Below are positions 1-11,503 of a stretch of 63,746 nt of DNA, one piece after another. This stretch comes from an uncultured Pelagibacteraceae bacterium. GTDB lineage: Bacteria > Pseudomonadota > Alphaproteobacteria > Pelagibacterales > Pelagibacteraceae. Where the stretch lies: assembly GCA_902540545.1 (NCBI GenBank), contig CACBMY010000002.1, positions 1 to 63,746 of the forward strand, in the 5' to 3' direction. A program made the position numbers and the translations under genes. Under the pieces are notes generated by a model. The model saw only the letters and a program-made list of their open reading frames with translations. It did no database searches and was not told the origin of the DNA. Every line of letters starts with the position of its first letter. The first letter of the stretch is position 1.

Positions 1-1
1 T

Positions 2-520
2 TCAATATTTTTTCTAAGCTCTTGTAATGGAAAACTTCCCGGTGCAGACGCAAGAAAAATTTCTCCTAACCCTGATAAAAGAGTTCAAAAAAACTTGGAG
101 GAAGGCAGAGGTTTTAGAATAATGGACTCAGTAAAAAAAGGTTCAGGTGGTGATTTTGATTTCGCCAGCTCAAATGAGCTTTGGAGAGCCTCTTTAGATA
201 CATTAGATTTTATGCCTTTAGCTTTGGCAAATTACAGCGGGGGAATAATAGTTACTGATTGGTATAGCGATAATGATGCAAGTGATGAATCTGTAAAAAT
301 TTCTATACGATTTTTAAGCAATGAAGTGAGATCAGATGCGTTAACGATAAAAGTTTTCTATAAAAAATGCTCAACTCAACAGTCATGTAAAATTACTGAT
401 AGATCTAGTTCTTTATCGAAAGAATTAACAAAACAAATTTTGAGTAAAGCAGCAGTTTATGAAAAACAAAGCAAAAGTAAAAATAAAACAAAATATATAA
501 ACGAACATCTAAAAGATTAA
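2..520 (+). CDS. DUF3576-family lipoprotein, 5'-truncated by window edge
   Basis: The ORF track starts this gene at an internal TTG (95), but the frame is open to the window edge. Upstream it encodes SIFFLSSCNGKLPGADARK, the end of a lipoprotein signal peptide with lipobox LSSC, so the true start lies off the left edge. The mature protein (GSGGDFDFASSNELWRAS, then ALANYSGGIIVTDWYS) resembles the alphaproteobacterial DUF3576 lipoprotein commonly found just upstream of leuS. It is probably anchored in the outer membrane or periplasmic face; its function is unknown. It ends 17 nt before leuS, suggesting co-transcription with leuS-lptE-holA. The family call is from memory of gene order and sequence feel; the lipobox is seen directly. 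Confidence 0.8.
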   Translation, partial: SIFFLSSCNGKLPGADARKISPNPDKRVQKNLEEGRGFRIMDSVKKGSGGDFDFASSNELWRASLDTLDFMPLALANYSGGIIVTDWYSDNDASDESVKISIRFLSNEVRSDALTIKVFYKKCSTQQSCKITDRSSSLSKELTKQILSKAAVYEKQSKSKNKTKYINEHLKD

Positions 521-537
521 TCAATTAATTTATTACT

Positions 538-3078
538 GTGGAAAGATATAATTTCAAAAGTATTGAAGAAAAGTGGCAAAAATTTTGGGAAACCGGCAAG
601 CAATTTTCAAGCAAAATAGATAAATCAAAAAAAAAATTTTATTGCCTTGAAATGTTTCCATATCCATCAGGAAAAATACATATGGGTCATGTAAGAAATT
701 ATACCATAGGAGATGTTTTATCTAGATATAAGTCACTGACAGGTTTTAATGTACTACATCCTATGGGTTGGGATGCATTTGGAATGCCGGCAGAAAATGC
801 AGCTAGGGATAACAAACTTGACCCTAAAGTGTGGACCAATAAAAATATAGAGACTATGAAAAGCCAATTAAAAAAGCTTGGCTTATCTATTGATTGGGAT
901 AGAGAGATTTCAACTTGTTCTGAAGACTATTATAAACATCAGCAATTATTTTTCTTGGAGCTACTTGAAAAGGGGTTAGTTTACAGAAAAGAAAATTATG
1001 TAAATTGGGATCCAGTTGATGAAACTGTATTAGCAAATGAACAAGTTATTGATGGTAAAGGCTGGAGATCTGGAGCTGTAGTAGAAAGAAAGAAATTAAG
1101 CCAATGGTTTTTTAATATTTCAAAATTTTCTCAAGATTTACTTGATGGGCTAGATAATTTAGATAATTGGCCCAACAAGGTAAAAACAATGCAGAAAAAT
1201 TGGATTGGAAAGTCCTTCGGCTGTGAAATTAACTTTAAAATAGAGGGTGATTTACCAGTGGATAATATCAAATGTTTTACAACTAGACCCGATACTCTTT
1301 TTGGTTTTTCCTTTTTAGCTATTTCATCAGACCATGAAATTTCAAAGTTCTACAAAGATGATAAAGAATTTATAAATTTCAAAAAAGATTGTGCAAAAAC
1401 AGGAACAACCGAAGAGGCTATAGCAGTAGGTGAAAAAATAGGTTTCAAGACTGATTTACTTGCAGTTAATCCAATAAACCCCTCACAGAAAGTTCCTGTA
1501 TATTTTGCAAATTTTGTATTAATGGAATATGGATTTGGTGCTGTTTTTGGTTGTCCAGCTCATGATCAAAGAGATTACGAATTTGCAAAAAAGTATAAAT
1601 TGGAAATAAAAACAGTTGTCAGACCACATAATGAAGATGAGAATTTTAAAGTAAAAAATGAAGCTTACCCAGGTCCAGGCATTTTAATAAACTCAGAATT
1701 TTTAAATGGTCTAGAAGCCCCAAGTAAATCTGTTTTAGAAACTATTAAATTTCTTGAAAATAAAAAAATCGGAAAAAAACAGATAAATTATAGGTTAAAA
1801 GATTGGGGGGTTTCTAGGCAAAGATACTGGGGATGTCCAATACCTGTTGCATATGATGAAAATGGTAAAACAGTTCCAATACCAAAATCGATGCTACCTG
1901 TCAGATTACCAGAGAATATTGATTTAACAGTAAAAGGAAATCCTTTGGATAGTCAAGATGATTGGAAAAAAGTTGAAATAGAGGGTAGAAAAATGACTAG
2001 GGAGACAGATACTCTCGATACATTTGTTTGTTCGTCATGGTATTACTTGAGATTTTGTTCACCAAAAGAAAAATTATACGGTTTCAATAAGGAAGAAATT
2101 GATTATTGGATGCCAGTAGACCAGTATATTGGAGGTGTTGAGCATGCAATTTTACACTTGCTTTATTCACGTTTCTTTATGAGAGCTATAGATTACAAAA
2201 ACAATGATTTTAATATTAAAGAACCATTTCAAAGTCTATTCACACAAGGAATGGTTTGTCATGAAACCTATAAGGACAAAAATAATAATTGGTTGAGTCC
2301 GGATGAAGTAACAAAAATAAAAGATAAAATTGTAAAAAAAAGTGATACCAGTGAATTAGTAAAGGTTGGAGCATCAGAGTCCATGTCCAAGTCAAAAAAA
2401 AATGTGATTGATCCTGAATATATCATAAAAAACTTTGGCGCAGACTCAGTTAGATTATTTATTTTGTCTGATAGTCCTCCAGAAAAAGATGTTCAATGGT
2501 CCGAACAGGGAATGGTATCATCATATAAGTTTATTCAAAAACTTTGGGTTTTACACAACGAAATGAAAATTAAAGCTTCAAAAGAAACTAGTAAAAATTT
2601 AGATAATGATTTTGAAGAATTTACTAATCAAATAATAGCTAAAATTACACATAATTTAGAAAAATTTAATTATAATGTAATTATTGCTAATATGTACGAA
2701 GCTTATAATTTTTTAGCAAATTTTGTAAAAACAAAAAAAGATGTAAAGAATATCAAAGAAAATTACACTAAAATTTTAACATGTTTTATGCCTGTAATCC
2801 CTCACTTCATTAATGAATGTTTGGATGATCTTGGAATAAAAAATAATTTAGGATGGCCGAAATATGACAAAGAAATTTTAGATAAGAATGAAATTAACTT
2901 TGTAATTCAGATAAATGGCAAAAAAAGGATAGTTTTAAAAATAAATAAAGATTCTTCTGAAATGGATATATTAGATATAAAAAAAGAAAAAAATATGATT
3001 AAATATTTAGATAATAAGAAAATAAAAAAAGTAATTTTTGTAAAAAATCGTTTGATGAATATTTTAATAAATGAATAA
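538..3078 (+). CDS. leuS: Leucyl-tRNA synthetase
   Basis: This class I aminoacyl-tRNA synthetase charges tRNA-Leu. At 846 aa it has normal bacterial LeuRS length. The HIGH-type motif is HMGH in [19 protein letters not shown] near residue 50. The CP1 editing domain has TTRPDTLFG and the GCPAHDQRD segment, and the KMSKS-type motif is SMSKSKKN near residue 620. The start is GTG at 538; no ATG lies closer to the conserved [11 protein letters not shown] start. Its 3' end overlaps lptE by 8 nt, giving the usual alphaproteobacterial order leuS-lptE-holA. It is transcribed toward the putative oriC, opposite to parB. Confidence 0.98.
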   Translation: MERYNFKSIEEKWQKFWETGKQFSSKIDKSKKKFYCLEMFPYPSGKIHMGHVRNYTIGDVLSRYKSLTGFNVLHPMGWDAFGMPAENAARDNKLDPKVWTNKNIETMKSQLKKLGLSIDWDREISTCSEDYYKHQQLFFLELLEKGLVYRKENYVNWDPVDETVLANEQVIDGKGWRSGAVVERKKLSQWFFNISKFSQDLLDGLDNLDNWPNKVKTMQKNWIGKSFGCEINFKIEGDLPVDNIKCFTTRPDTLFGFSFLAISSDHEISKFYKDDKEFINFKKDCAKTGTTEEAIAVGEKIGFKTDLLAVNPINPSQKVPVYFANFVLMEYGFGAVFGCPAHDQRDYEFAKKYKLEIKTVVRPHNEDENFKVKNEAYPGPGILINSEFLNGLEAPSKSVLETIKFLENKKIGKKQINYRLKDWGVSRQRYWGCPIPVAYDENGKTVPIPKSMLPVRLPENIDLTVKGNPLDSQDDWKKVEIEGRKMTRETDTLDTFVCSSWYYLRFCSPKEKLYGFNKEEIDYWMPVDQYIGGVEHAILHLLYSRFFMRAIDYKNNDFNIKEPFQSLFTQGMVCHETYKDKNNNWLSPDEVTKIKDKIVKKSDTSELVKVGASESMSKSKKNVIDPEYIIKNFGADSVRLFILSDSPPEKDVQWSEQGMVSSYKFIQKLWVLHNEMKIKASKETSKNLDNDFEEFTNQIIAKITHNLEKFNYNVIIANMYEAYNFLANFVKTKKDVKNIKENYTKILTCFMPVIPHFINECLDDLGIKNNLGWPKYDKEILDKNEINFVIQINGKKRIVLKINKDSSEMDILDIKKEKNMIKYLDNKKIKKVIFVKNRLMNILINE

Positions 3079-3523
3079 ATTCAAATTTTTAACTGTAATA
3101 TTATTTGCGTTATACAGTTGCTCGTATCAGCCAATATTAAAAAACAAGGAATATAATTTTCAATTCGTTGATATTAAATTTGATGAAAACACCAAAATTA
3201 ATAAAATAATTGCAAATCATTTATCAAGGAAAAGTTCTGGTACAAATGAATATAATATATTTTACGAGACATCTAAAAATAAAAATATTATTGCAACTAA
3301 CAAAAAAGGTGACCCGACAGTTTATAGTCTTACAATTGATATAAATTATAAAATTACTAAAAATGAATCAAATATTATAAACAATAGATTGAGCAAACAA
3401 ACTACGTATAATAATATTGACGACAAATTCGAATTGTCAAAAAAAGAGGACGATATCATTGCTTTCTTAGCTGAAGATATTTCTGACGAGATATTAAAAT
3501 CTACGTTATCTATAATTGAATGA
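3071..3523 (+). CDS. lptE: LPS-assembly lipoprotein LptE
   Basis: A 150-aa lipoprotein with an N-terminal hydrophobic segment and lipobox LYSC (residues 14-17). LptE plugs the LptD barrel and helps insert LPS in the outer membrane. Sequence conservation in this family is low, so the call rests on size, the lipobox, the small alpha/beta mature region and the position between leuS and holA. That position is typical of alphaproteobacteria. It overlaps leuS by 8 nt and holA by 4 nt (ATGA), so translation is probably coupled. Confidence 0.85.
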   Translation: MNKFKFLTVILFALYSCSYQPILKNKEYNFQFVDIKFDENTKINKIIANHLSRKSSGTNEYNIFYETSKNKNIIATNKKGDPTVYSLTIDINYKITKNESNIINNRLSKQTTYNNIDDKFELSKKEDDIIAFLAEDISDEILKSTLSIIE

Positions 3524-4497
3524 TTTTTAAATATTTCGAACTGAAAAAGTTAGATACATCAATTTTCAATATTTTTTTATTATATGGGAAAAACACTGGT
3601 TTACAAAATGAGGTAATAAAAAAAAATTTTATAGATCGATATAATTTAGAGGTAGATTCTTATGATGAAAATGAGTTCATAAAGGATTCAGAATTAATTA
3701 TATCTGAGTTGTTAAATAAATCTTTATTCGATAATGAAAAGTTAATTATTATATCTAGAGTAACAGATAAAATTTTGAATGTTATTAAATACGTACTCGA
3801 GAAAAAAGTAAAAGATATAAAAATAATTTTAAAAAGTGGTGTTCTTGAAAAGAAATCAAAGCTTAGAATTTTCTTTGAAAAAGAAAAAAATTTAGCAGTT
3901 ACTGCCTTTTATGAAGATAACGTAAGTGATTTATTGTTATTGATAACTGACTTCTTGAGAAAAAATAATATTAAACTTTCGAGAGAGTCTATTAATTTAC
4001 TAATTCAAAGATCAAACGGCGACAGGGGAAATATTAAAAATGAATTAGAAAAAATTTATAATTATTCTACTACAAATAAAAATATTAACTTTGAAACAGT
4101 TCAAAAATTATCTAACCTAGCGGAGAATTACAGTGTTGGTCTCCTTGCTGATAATTATTTGTTAAAAGATGTAAAAAATACATCTAAAATTCTTAATGAG
4201 AATAATTACTCAAATGATGATTGTATCTTAATATTAAGAACAATATCAAATAAATCTAAAAGATTATTAAATATAATTGAAACTTTAGCAGAAATTAAAA
4301 ATATCGATAAAGTCATATCTAATGTTAGACCACCAATATTTTGGAAAGATAAAGAAAATGTTAAAAAACAAGCAAATTTATGGAAGTCCGAAGATTTAAA
4401 AAAAATATTATATCAGGTAAATGATATAGAAATTTTAATCAAAACGAATCCAATAAATTCCGTCAATATATTGTCAAATTTTATTGTAAGTAATTAG
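3520..4497 (+). CDS. holA: DNA polymerase III subunit delta (clamp loader)
   Basis: A 325-aa protein with the HolA opening FLLYGKNTGLQNEV, where the remnant P-loop region of the clamp-loader fold lies. The RSNGDRGNIKNELEKI segment near residues 160-180 corresponds to the conserved R.xGDxRxxxNELEKL region of delta. It opens the beta sliding clamp as part of the clamp loader. It starts at an ATGA overlap with lptE. Its TAG stop overlaps the stop of convergent parB in a shared TTAG. Confidence 0.93.
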   Translation: MIFKYFELKKLDTSIFNIFLLYGKNTGLQNEVIKKNFIDRYNLEVDSYDENEFIKDSELIISELLNKSLFDNEKLIIISRVTDKILNVIKYVLEKKVKDIKIILKSGVLEKKSKLRIFFEKEKNLAVTAFYEDNVSDLLLLITDFLRKNNIKLSRESINLLIQRSNGDRGNIKNELEKIYNYSTTNKNINFETVQKLSNLAENYSVGLLADNYLLKDVKNTSKILNENNYSNDDCILILRTISNKSKRLLNIIETLAEIKNIDKVISNVRPPIFWKDKENVKKQANLWKSEDLKKILYQVNDIEILIKTNPINSVNILSNFIVSN

Positions 4498-5345
4498 TAA
4501 TTGTTTTTAATTATATTTATAAGCCTATCTAGTTGGTCCAATCCTTTATACTCAAAAGAAAGAGTGCCTGAGTTATTTTTTTTATTTTTCAAAAATACTC
4601 TCATGCCAATTTTTTCACTTAAATCATTTTCAGTTGATATAGTATTTGCATCTTTGGATTTATAAAATCTACCTTTCTGTGATTTTAGTGATCTTACAAG
4701 ATTTTCTGTTTGTCTTACTGATAGTTTTTTTTTAATAATTTTTTCTGCTAACAATAGAGCATTTTCTAATCCGATAAGAATTTTTGCATGACCTTGAGAG
4801 ATTTTTTCGTTTCTAACCATATCAATAATTTTTTCAGGTAAAGATAATAATCGTAAAGAGTTCGATATATGTGGTCTACTTTTCCCAATAAATTGAGAGA
4901 CTTTATCTTGGTCATATTTAAAATTATCGATTAAATTTTTATAGCTTTCAGCCTCCTCAATAGGATTTAAATCTTTTCTTTGAACATTTTCAATTATTGC
5001 AAGCTCTAATGATTTGAGATTATCAGCTTCAATAACAACTACTGGAACCTCATGTAAACCCGCAGATTGAGCAGCTTGCCATCTTCTTTCTCCAGCAATT
5101 AATTCAAATTTATTGTCTTTGTCGTCAGACTTTCTAACTATCAAGGGTTGAATTATACCTCTCTCTTTTATTGAGTTTGTTAATTCAGTTAAAGCCTCTT
5201 TTTCGAATAATTTTCTTGGTTGATTTTTATTAGGTACTATTGAACTTATAGAAATCTTATCATTTGATACTTTTATATCAGTGTCGCCTAATAATGATGA
5301 CAAACCTCTCCCAAGTCCCTTTTTACTTTTAAAAGGATTTATCAT
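4494..5345 (-). CDS. parB: Chromosome partitioning protein ParB
   Basis: A 283-aa ParB/Spo0J protein. It has the N-terminal GLGRGLSSLLGD signature (ParA-interacting region), the NxxQPRK segment, and the GERRWQA box II (CTP-binding/nuclease-like core). A helix-turn-helix follows (QDKVSQFIGKSRPHISNSLRLL). It binds parS and spreads as a CTP-dependent clamp. It overlaps parA by 4 nt and lies about 1.5 kb from a perfect parS site in rsmG, its expected DNA target. Confidence 0.97.
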   Translation of the reverse strand: MINPFKSKKGLGRGLSSLLGDTDIKVSNDKISISSIVPNKNQPRKLFEKEALTELTNSIKERGIIQPLIVRKSDDKDNKFELIAGERRWQAAQSAGLHEVPVVVIEADNLKSLELAIIENVQRKDLNPIEEAESYKNLIDNFKYDQDKVSQFIGKSRPHISNSLRLLSLPEKIIDMVRNEKISQGHAKILIGLENALLLAEKIIKKKLSVRQTENLVRSLKSQKGRFYKSKDANTISTENDLSEKIGMRVFLKNKKNNSGTLSFEYKGLDQLDRLINIIKNNY

Positions 5346-6142
5346 GCTGCACTCTCCACTTGTTTATCTTGTTCTAAAAATTCCTCAGTAAACTTAAAAT
5401 AAGCTTTACTACCAGGGCAGATTTTATCATATATTAATACTGGTATTCCATGAGATGGGGCCTCTGACAATCTCACGTTTCTGGGAACAGCAGTAGAGTA
5501 TACTTTTTCCTTGAAATAGTTTCTAGCCTCTATCTCAACTTGTCCTGAAAGCTTATTTCTTTTATCAAACATTGTAAGGAGTATTCCCCTTATCTCTAGT
5601 GAAGGATTTAAATTAGACTTGACCCTTTCAATAGTTTTAATAAGTTGGGTAAGTCCTTCTAAGGCAAAAAATTCTGTTTGAAGTGGTACCACTAGAGCAT
5701 CCGAAGCTACCAATGCCATAATTGTAAGCAAACTTAGGGATGGTGGACAATCAATCAATATATAATCATATGATGGCCCAGAATCATTTAAAATAGCGCT
5801 TAATTCGTCTTTTAATTTGAATGCTCTTCTACTATCTCCAGCTGTTTCTACCTCAAGGCCTGATAAATCCACATTGGATGTTATTAAATGAAGATTTTGA
5901 AAACTTGTTTCTTGTATCACATCAGAAATATCCTTATTTCCATTAAGAACACTGTAAATTGTGTTCTCTGAGTTTGTAATATTTGATAAACCAAGCCCAG
6001 TTGTTGCATTTCCCTGAGGATCAAGATCTATTACTAAAATTTTTTTTCCTTTCATGGATAACCCGGCTGCAAGATTAATTACTGTAGTCGTCTTCCCCAC
6101 ACCTCCTTTTTGATTTATTACTGAAATAATTTTTTTATCCAT
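5342..6142 (-). CDS. parA: Chromosome partitioning ATPase ParA
   Basis: A 266-aa deviant Walker ATPase of the ParA/Soj family. Walker A is QKGGVGKTT (residues 11-19), followed by LVIDLDPQGNATTGLG and IDCPPSLSLLT (Walker B region). It drives ParB-parS segregation from the origin. It sits upstream of parB with a 4-nt overlap and 74 nt downstream of rsmG. That gap is T-rich and has no clear hairpin. Confidence 0.97.
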   Translation of the reverse strand: MDKKIISVINQKGGVGKTTTVINLAAGLSMKGKKILVIDLDPQGNATTGLGLSNITNSENTIYSVLNGNKDISDVIQETSFQNLHLITSNVDLSGLEVETAGDSRRAFKLKDELSAILNDSGPSYDYILIDCPPSLSLLTIMALVASDALVVPLQTEFFALEGLTQLIKTIERVKSNLNPSLEIRGILLTMFDKRNKLSGQVEIEARNYFKEKVYSTAVPRNVRLSEAPSHGIPVLIYDKICPGSKAYFKFTEEFLEQDKQVESAA

Positions 6143-6216
6143 TTTTTTTTATTAAATTTTTATTTTTAGAATTTTTTTTATGCATATTAGATAAATTTAA
6201 TCTCAAAATTTTTTTA

Positions 6217-6861
6217 TTAGACATTTTTTTTGCTTAAATTAGAAATTTTAACAATCATAGACTCGTTGTTTGTTAAACTTTTTTTTTCTTCATAATCAAA
6301 TTTCCATGTTTTAAGGGCATCATATAAAATTTTTCTTCCACTTTTACCTAAAAATAAAATAATATATTTAAAATTCTTAAAATTATTTTTTGCAATCTGA
6401 AAAATTATGGGCAATGGTTTGAATGCTCTTGAGATAATTACATCAGTACTCAAATCTCTTTCTTCAAAAATATTTTTTTGATGAATTTCTGAGTTTAAAT
6501 TAAATTTTTTTGTCATTTCTTTTAAGAAAATACTTTTATGATAACTCTTTTCATAAAAAATTAGCTTAAATATTGGGTTTTTTGCTTTCATCAAAATTCC
6601 TAAAACTATACCAGGCAGACCGGCACCAGATCCGAGGTCTGTACAAGTTTTAATATCAATTTTATCAATAAATTCAATTGTTTGCGCACTATCTTCTATA
6701 TGCCTTGAATTTATTGACTTTTCTGTGCTATTGCTAATTAAATTTATGCTCTTATTTTTTAGGATTATTGCTTTTGAATATTCCTCAAGTTCTTTTAATG
6801 TTTCACGTGAAACATTTGCAATTTTTAAACTGTCAATTTTTATAAGGTTCGAATCAATCAA
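6217..6861 (-). CDS. rsmG: 16S rRNA (guanine527-N7) methyltransferase RsmG (GidB)
   Basis: A 214-aa RsmG. The SAM-binding loop is [13 protein letters not shown] (about residues 67-79), with IISRAFKPL further on. It methylates G527 of 16S rRNA. The N-terminal NVSRETL is encoded by a perfect parS palindrome, so coding sequence and centromere coincide. The start overlaps the end of mnmG by 4 nt (ATGA). The order mnmG-rsmG-parA-parB is the conserved origin cluster. Confidence 0.96.
   Translation of the reverse strand: MIDSNLIKIDSLKIANVSRETLKELEEYSKAIILKNKSINLISNSTEKSINSRHIEDSAQTIEFIDKIDIKTCTDLGSGAGLPGIVLGILMKAKNPIFKLIFYEKSYHKSIFLKEMTKKFNLNSEIHQKNIFEERDLSTDVIISRAFKPLPIIFQIAKNNFKNFKYIILFLGKSGRKILYDALKTWKFDYEEKKSLTNNESMIVKISNLSKKNV
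6799..6814. promoter_or_regulatory. parS centromere site inside rsmG
   Basis: TGTTTCACGTGAAACA is a 16/16 match to the bacterial parS palindrome bound by ParB. It lies in the rsmG coding region, about 7.2 kb from the putative oriC and 0.65 kb from the parA start. I saw no second full copy in the window. Confidence 0.95.
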
Positions 6862-8729
6862 GCTATATGCTTAATAGACTTTCTTTTGAGATGAGACAAC
6901 AAAATATATACTGCAGCAGGTGTAATACCGTCAATTCTTAATGCCTGACCCATTGTTTTTGGCCTTATTTTTTTAAATTTTGACTTTACTTCATTAGATA
7001 GTCCAGAAAAATTATCATAATTCAGATTTTTCGGAATTATTAAGTTTTCATCTCTTTTGAATGCCAATATATCGGCTTTTTGTTTTTTTAAATATCCTTT
7101 ATAATGTGAATTAATTTCTAACTGCTCATCTATCTCAGATGAAACATACTTAATTTCAGGCCAAATTTCTCTTAATTTGTTCATATTCACTGATTTTTGT
7201 CCCAGTATTTGGTTTGCAGATCTACTAATCCCATCTTTTGCGATATTAATACCAAATTTCTGTGCTTTTGAGGGAGTAATCTTCAATTTATCCATTTCAG
7301 ACTGAATTTTAGATAATTGAGTGTATTTCTCATTATAAATCATTTCTCTTTCCTTGTTTACAATACCTATATTTATCCCTTTTTTTGTTAATCTTAGGTC
7401 AGCGTTGTCTGATCTTAGTGAAAGTCTATATTCAGCTCTCGATGTGAACATTCTGTAAGGTTCTGCAACGCCCTTTGTTACTAGATCATCTATCATTACA
7501 CCTATATATGCCTCCGATCTATCCAAGATAAATGGTTCTTTACCCTGAAAGGCAAGGGCAGCATTTACACCTGCTATCAATCCCTGCGCAGCTGCCTCTT
7601 CATAACCAGTAGTCCCATTAATTTGGCCGGCTAAATATAGATTTTTAATTTTTTTTGTCTCTAGTGTTAGAAAAAGTTCTCTTGGGTCAACAAAATCGTA
7701 CTCTATAGCATATCCAGGCCTGATAATTTTTACATTCTCTAAACCATTGATTTTATTACATATTTCTTGTTGAACATCTGCGGGCAGGGAGGTTGAAATA
7801 CCATTTGGGTAAATTGTGTGATCATTTAAACCCTCTGGCTCTAGAAAAATTTGATGTCTCTGCTTATCAGCAAATTTTTTTATTTTATCCTCTATGGACG
7901 GACAATATCTTGGACCAACTCCCTTTATGCTTCCAGAATACATGGCACTACGTTTTATATTTTTCGATATAATTTTGTGAACATCATTATTCGTATAAGT
8001 CATTCTACATGAAATTTGCTTATTAAGATTTTTTTTAGTCAAAAATGAAAAAAAGTATGGATCATCATCTGCGTGTTGCTCCTCTAAGTTTTCAAAATTT
8101 ATTGTACGAGCATCCAATCTTGGAGGAGTTCCTGTTTTTAACCTTCCAATTTTAAAATTATATTTTTCTAATTGCTCACTCAAACCTGTTGAGGGTTGTT
8201 CATTAAACCTACCTGCAGGAGTTTTATTTTCACCAATATGTATCAAACCATTTAAAAAGGTTCCAGTTGTTAAAATTATCTTTGATGACTTAACCTCTTT
8301 ACCTGATTGTGTTATAAAACCGATTATATCATTATTTTTAAAATTAAACCTAATTACAGGATCTGAATAAATGCTTAAATTACAGTAGTTTACAAGTTTT
8401 TCTTGCATAAATTTTTTATAAAGAGCCCTATCACTTTGAGTTCTGGGTCCTCGTACAGCCGGACCTCTACTCCTATTAAGTAATCTAAATTGTATGCCCG
8501 ATTTATCTGCCACTACACCCATGATGCCGTCTAGTGCATCAATCTCTCTAACCAAGTGACCTTTACCCAGGCCTCCGATGGCCGGATTGCAAGACATCTC
8601 TCCTATAGTATCAAACTTGTGTGTAAATAGGGCTGTGTTAACTCCTACTCTAGCTGATGCTGCTGCTGCTTCACAGCCTGCATGGCCGCCTCCTATTACC
8701 ACAACATCAAATGATAATTCATTTTTCAT
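6858..8729 (-). CDS. mnmG: tRNA uridine-5-carboxymethylaminomethyl modification enzyme MnmG (GidA)
   Basis: A 623-aa MnmG of usual length. The N-terminal FAD-binding motif is [10 protein letters not shown] (residues 13-22). It also has [36 protein letters not shown], and the [17 protein letters not shown] region. With MnmE it installs the cmnm5 group on wobble U34 of several tRNAs. It sits between mnmE (76 nt upstream) and rsmG (4-nt overlap). Confidence 0.98.
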   Translation of the reverse strand: MKNELSFDVVVIGGGHAGCEAAAASARVGVNTALFTHKFDTIGEMSCNPAIGGLGKGHLVREIDALDGIMGVVADKSGIQFRLLNRSRGPAVRGPRTQSDRALYKKFMQEKLVNYCNLSIYSDPVIRFNFKNNDIIGFITQSGKEVKSSKIILTTGTFLNGLIHIGENKTPAGRFNEQPSTGLSEQLEKYNFKIGRLKTGTPPRLDARTINFENLEEQHADDDPYFFSFLTKKNLNKQISCRMTYTNNDVHKIISKNIKRSAMYSGSIKGVGPRYCPSIEDKIKKFADKQRHQIFLEPEGLNDHTIYPNGISTSLPADVQQEICNKINGLENVKIIRPGYAIEYDFVDPRELFLTLETKKIKNLYLAGQINGTTGYEEAAAQGLIAGVNAALAFQGKEPFILDRSEAYIGVMIDDLVTKGVAEPYRMFTSRAEYRLSLRSDNADLRLTKKGINIGIVNKEREMIYNEKYTQLSKIQSEMDKLKITPSKAQKFGINIAKDGISRSANQILGQKSVNMNKLREIWPEIKYVSSEIDEQLEINSHYKGYLKKQKADILAFKRDENLIIPKNLNYDNFSGLSNEVKSKFKKIRPKTMGQALRIDGITPAAVYILLSHLKRKSIKHIA

Positions 8730-8805
8730 AGTTGTAATCTATTAATGATATTAGAATTTACAAGAAAACAGTTTAAAATCTTTAAAAGGTTAGGTTTATC
8801 AGTGA

Positions 8806-10137
8806 TTATTTGCCTATGCAAAAATCACTAAAAATTGAGCCTAAAATCTCTTCGATGTCTACTTTACCCACTATAATTCCAAGATATCTAGTAGCTAACC
8901 TCAAATCTTCTGCGGCTTTATCAAAATCTTCTAAGGAATTTTTTTTCTCAAAATTTTTCAAACTCTCAAAACATTTTTCAAGGTTTATCCTATGTCTTTC
9001 TCTTGTTATAAAAATTTCTTCGGATGATATAAATTTATTTTTTAAATTTTCTTTAATTGAATTTAAAAGTTTATCTAAATTTTTTTCTTCTTTAATTGAT
9101 ATCCAAATAGGATCATATTTTTTTACCTCATTATTAATTTGATCAATACCTAAATCCATCTTATTGATAACCAATATCGATTTTTTTGATATTTTATCAT
9201 TAAAAAAGTCAGCAAAATCAGCACTTTTAGGCTCTATTACAATTATATTTAAATCAGCATTCTCAGCTTTATTTAAAGCCAACTTTATTCCTTTCTTTTC
9301 AATTTCATCTTTTGAGTCCCTGATCCCAGCTGTATCAGAAATAATAACAGGATATCCATCTAAGTTTAGGTGTGTCTCTATTATATCTCTCGTAGTTCCT
9401 GCCGTTTCAGAGACAATAGCCACATCTCTCTTTGATAAATAGTTTAACAAGGATGATTTACCTGCATTAGTGGGGCCTACTATCGAAATTTTAAATCCTT
9501 CTCTAATTCTTTCTCCTACTTTTTGATCATTTAAAATTTTCTTAATTTCTTCTCTAATACTTTTTGCTTCTGTATGAATGTTCAGTAAAATATCTCCAGG
9601 CAAATCATCTTCTGGAAAATCAATTTTAGCTTCTACTTTCGATAAAATTTTTAAAAGTCTCTCTCTTAGTGAATTAAATTTATATGAACTTTTTCCAGAC
9701 ATAATATTTACAGCCTGTTGTCTTTGGATTTCTGTTTCTGATGAAATTAAATCTGCAACACTTTCTGCTTTTAATAAATTAATCTTACCATTTTGAAATG
9801 CCAATTTTGTAAATTCACCAGCCTCTGCCAATCTTAAATTTGGTATTTTAGATAAAGAGTTCTGGATTTCTTTTATAACAGCCCTGCTGCCATGAATATG
9901 AAATTCGGCCATATCTTCACCTGTATAGCTCGCTGGCCCAGGAAACCACAGCAAAATGCCTTCATCAATTAGCTGATTATTGCTTATTTTGTTGAATTTT
10001 CTCTTAACTGCTGTCCTTGGCTTTGGGACACTTTTTCCAGTTATTTTATTTATAGCAACTCGAGTGTCTTTGCCAGATATTCTAATTACAGCAAGTCCAG
10101 AGATACCGGGTCCTGTAGAAAGAGCATAAATTGTCAT
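8806..10137 (-). CDS. mnmE: tRNA modification GTPase MnmE (TrmE)
   Basis: About 443 aa. The N-terminal folate-binding domain opens TIYALSTGPGISGLAVIRISG. The central G domain has G1 GPTNAGKSS, G2-G3 AGTTRD and DTAGIRD, and G4 NKMD. The C-terminal CIGK is the catalytic Cys motif of the helical domain. It works with MnmG on tRNA U34. The ORF track begins at TTG 10143 (MLMTIYAL); I prefer the ATG two codons later at 10137, which gives the usual MTIYAL-type start. Confidence 0.96.
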   Translation of the reverse strand: MTIYALSTGPGISGLAVIRISGKDTRVAINKITGKSVPKPRTAVKRKFNKISNNQLIDEGILLWFPGPASYTGEDMAEFHIHGSRAVIKEIQNSLSKIPNLRLAEAGEFTKLAFQNGKINLLKAESVADLISSETEIQRQQAVNIMSGKSSYKFNSLRERLLKILSKVEAKIDFPEDDLPGDILLNIHTEAKSIREEIKKILNDQKVGERIREGFKISIVGPTNAGKSSLLNYLSKRDVAIVSETAGTTRDIIETHLNLDGYPVIISDTAGIRDSKDEIEKKGIKLALNKAENADLNIIVIEPKSADFADFFNDKISKKSILVINKMDLGIDQINNEVKKYDPIWISIKEEKNLDKLLNSIKENLKNKFISSEEIFITRERHRINLEKCFESLKNFEKKNSLEDFDKAAEDLRLATRYLGIIVGKVDIEEILGSIFSDFCIGK

Positions 10138-10173
10138 TAACAAAGTATAACAGGTATTTTTAAAAAGGGTTTA

Positions 10174-11445
10174 TTAAGATGGTTTATTCATAGAATTAAA
10201 GAACTCTGCATTATTTTTAGTATCCTTTAATTTAGAATTAATAAACTCTATTGCATCCATTGACCCCATAGGTGCAATTATTCTTCTTAAAACATTCATT
10301 TTTTGAAGATCGTTTTTTTCAAAGATCAATTCTTCTCTTCTTGTTCCAGATTTAGTTATGTCTATTGCCGGAAATATTCTTTTCTCTGATATTTTCCTGT
10401 CTAAGATGGTTTCGCTGTTTCCAGTACCTTTAAATTCTTCAAATATAACCTCATCCATTCTACTGCCTGTATCGATTAAAGCTGTGGCAATTATTGTTAA
10501 AGAACCACCTTCTTCGATATTTCTTGCTGCACCAAAAAACCTTTTTGGCCTTTGTAATGCATTAGCATCTACTCCACCTGTTAAAACTTTACCTGAACTG
10601 GGGACAACAGCGTTGTAGGCTCTTCCAAGTCTTGTTATGGAGTCTAAAAGAATAACCACATCTTTTTTATGTTCGGTTAATCTTTTTGCTTTTTCAATTA
10701 CCATTTCAGCAACTGCAACATGCCTTTGGGCGGGTTCATCAAATGTTGAGCTTATAACCTCACCTCTAACCGTTCTTTGCATGTCTGTTACTTCCTCTGG
10801 TCTCTCATCAATTAATAAAACCATTAAATAACACTCAGGATGATTTGCAGTTATGGAATTTGCTATGCTTTGTAATATCATTGTTTTTCCCGCTTTGGGT
10901 GGCGATATAATCAAGGATCTTTGTCCTTTTCCAATAGGGCTTACTAAGTCGATTAATCGAGGAGTTAAATCAACTTTTTTTTCTACTTTATTACTTTCCA
11001 TCTCCATAACTAATTGTTTGTTAGGATAAAGAGGGGTTAAGTTATCAAAAGCAATCTTATGTTTAAATTTATCAGTTTCCTCAAAGTTTATTTTACTAAC
11101 TTGAAGCAAAGCAAAATATCTTTCGCCTTCTTTAGGAGCTCTAATTGGCCCTTCTACAGTATCTCCTGTTCTTAACCCAAATCTTCTTATTTGGTTTGGA
11201 CTTACATAAATATCATCTGCACCAGGTAGATAATTCGACTCTATTGCTCTAAGAAATCCAAAACCATCTTGGAGTAATTGGAGTACACCCCCTCCTGTAA
11301 TTTCTTCTTCTTTTTCTGCAAGTTTTTTTAATATTGCAAAATATATCTCTTGCCTTCTTAAAGTACTTGCATTTTCGATGCCTAAATTTTCTGCTTCAGT
11401 GATAAGCTTTTCAGAGCTTTTTTCTTTTAATTCTTGTATGTTCAT
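10174..11445 (-). CDS. rho: Transcription termination factor Rho
   Basis: A 423-aa Rho. The N-terminal helical region is followed by the cold-shock-like RNA-binding fold ([22 protein letters not shown]). The ATPase has Walker A PPKAGKTM, Walker [17 protein letters not shown] and the Q-loop/secondary RNA site around [13 protein letters not shown]. It is an ATP-driven RNA translocase that ends transcription. Rho is particularly relevant here because the convergent gene pairs in this window leave no room for intrinsic terminators. It sits between mnmE and hemJ. Confidence 0.98.
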   Translation of the reverse strand: MNIQELKEKSSEKLITEAENLGIENASTLRRQEIYFAILKKLAEKEEEITGGGVLQLLQDGFGFLRAIESNYLPGADDIYVSPNQIRRFGLRTGDTVEGPIRAPKEGERYFALLQVSKINFEETDKFKHKIAFDNLTPLYPNKQLVMEMESNKVEKKVDLTPRLIDLVSPIGKGQRSLIISPPKAGKTMILQSIANSITANHPECYLMVLLIDERPEEVTDMQRTVRGEVISSTFDEPAQRHVAVAEMVIEKAKRLTEHKKDVVILLDSITRLGRAYNAVVPSSGKVLTGGVDANALQRPKRFFGAARNIEEGGSLTIIATALIDTGSRMDEVIFEEFKGTGNSETILDRKISEKRIFPAIDITKSGTRREELIFEKNDLQKMNVLRRIIAPMGSMDAIEFINSKLKDTKNNAEFFNSMNKPS

Positions 11446-11503
11446 AATGTGGGGATTAATTTAGATATACATAATATAATAATCCGATTAGAGGATTTCA
11501 AGC

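Noticed and set aside
8810-9796. Plus-strand ORFs (110, 92 and 72 aa) opposite mnmE
   Set aside because: They are shadows of the clearly conserved mnmE frame, have Ser/Phe/Leu-rich antisense composition and no recognisable motif.
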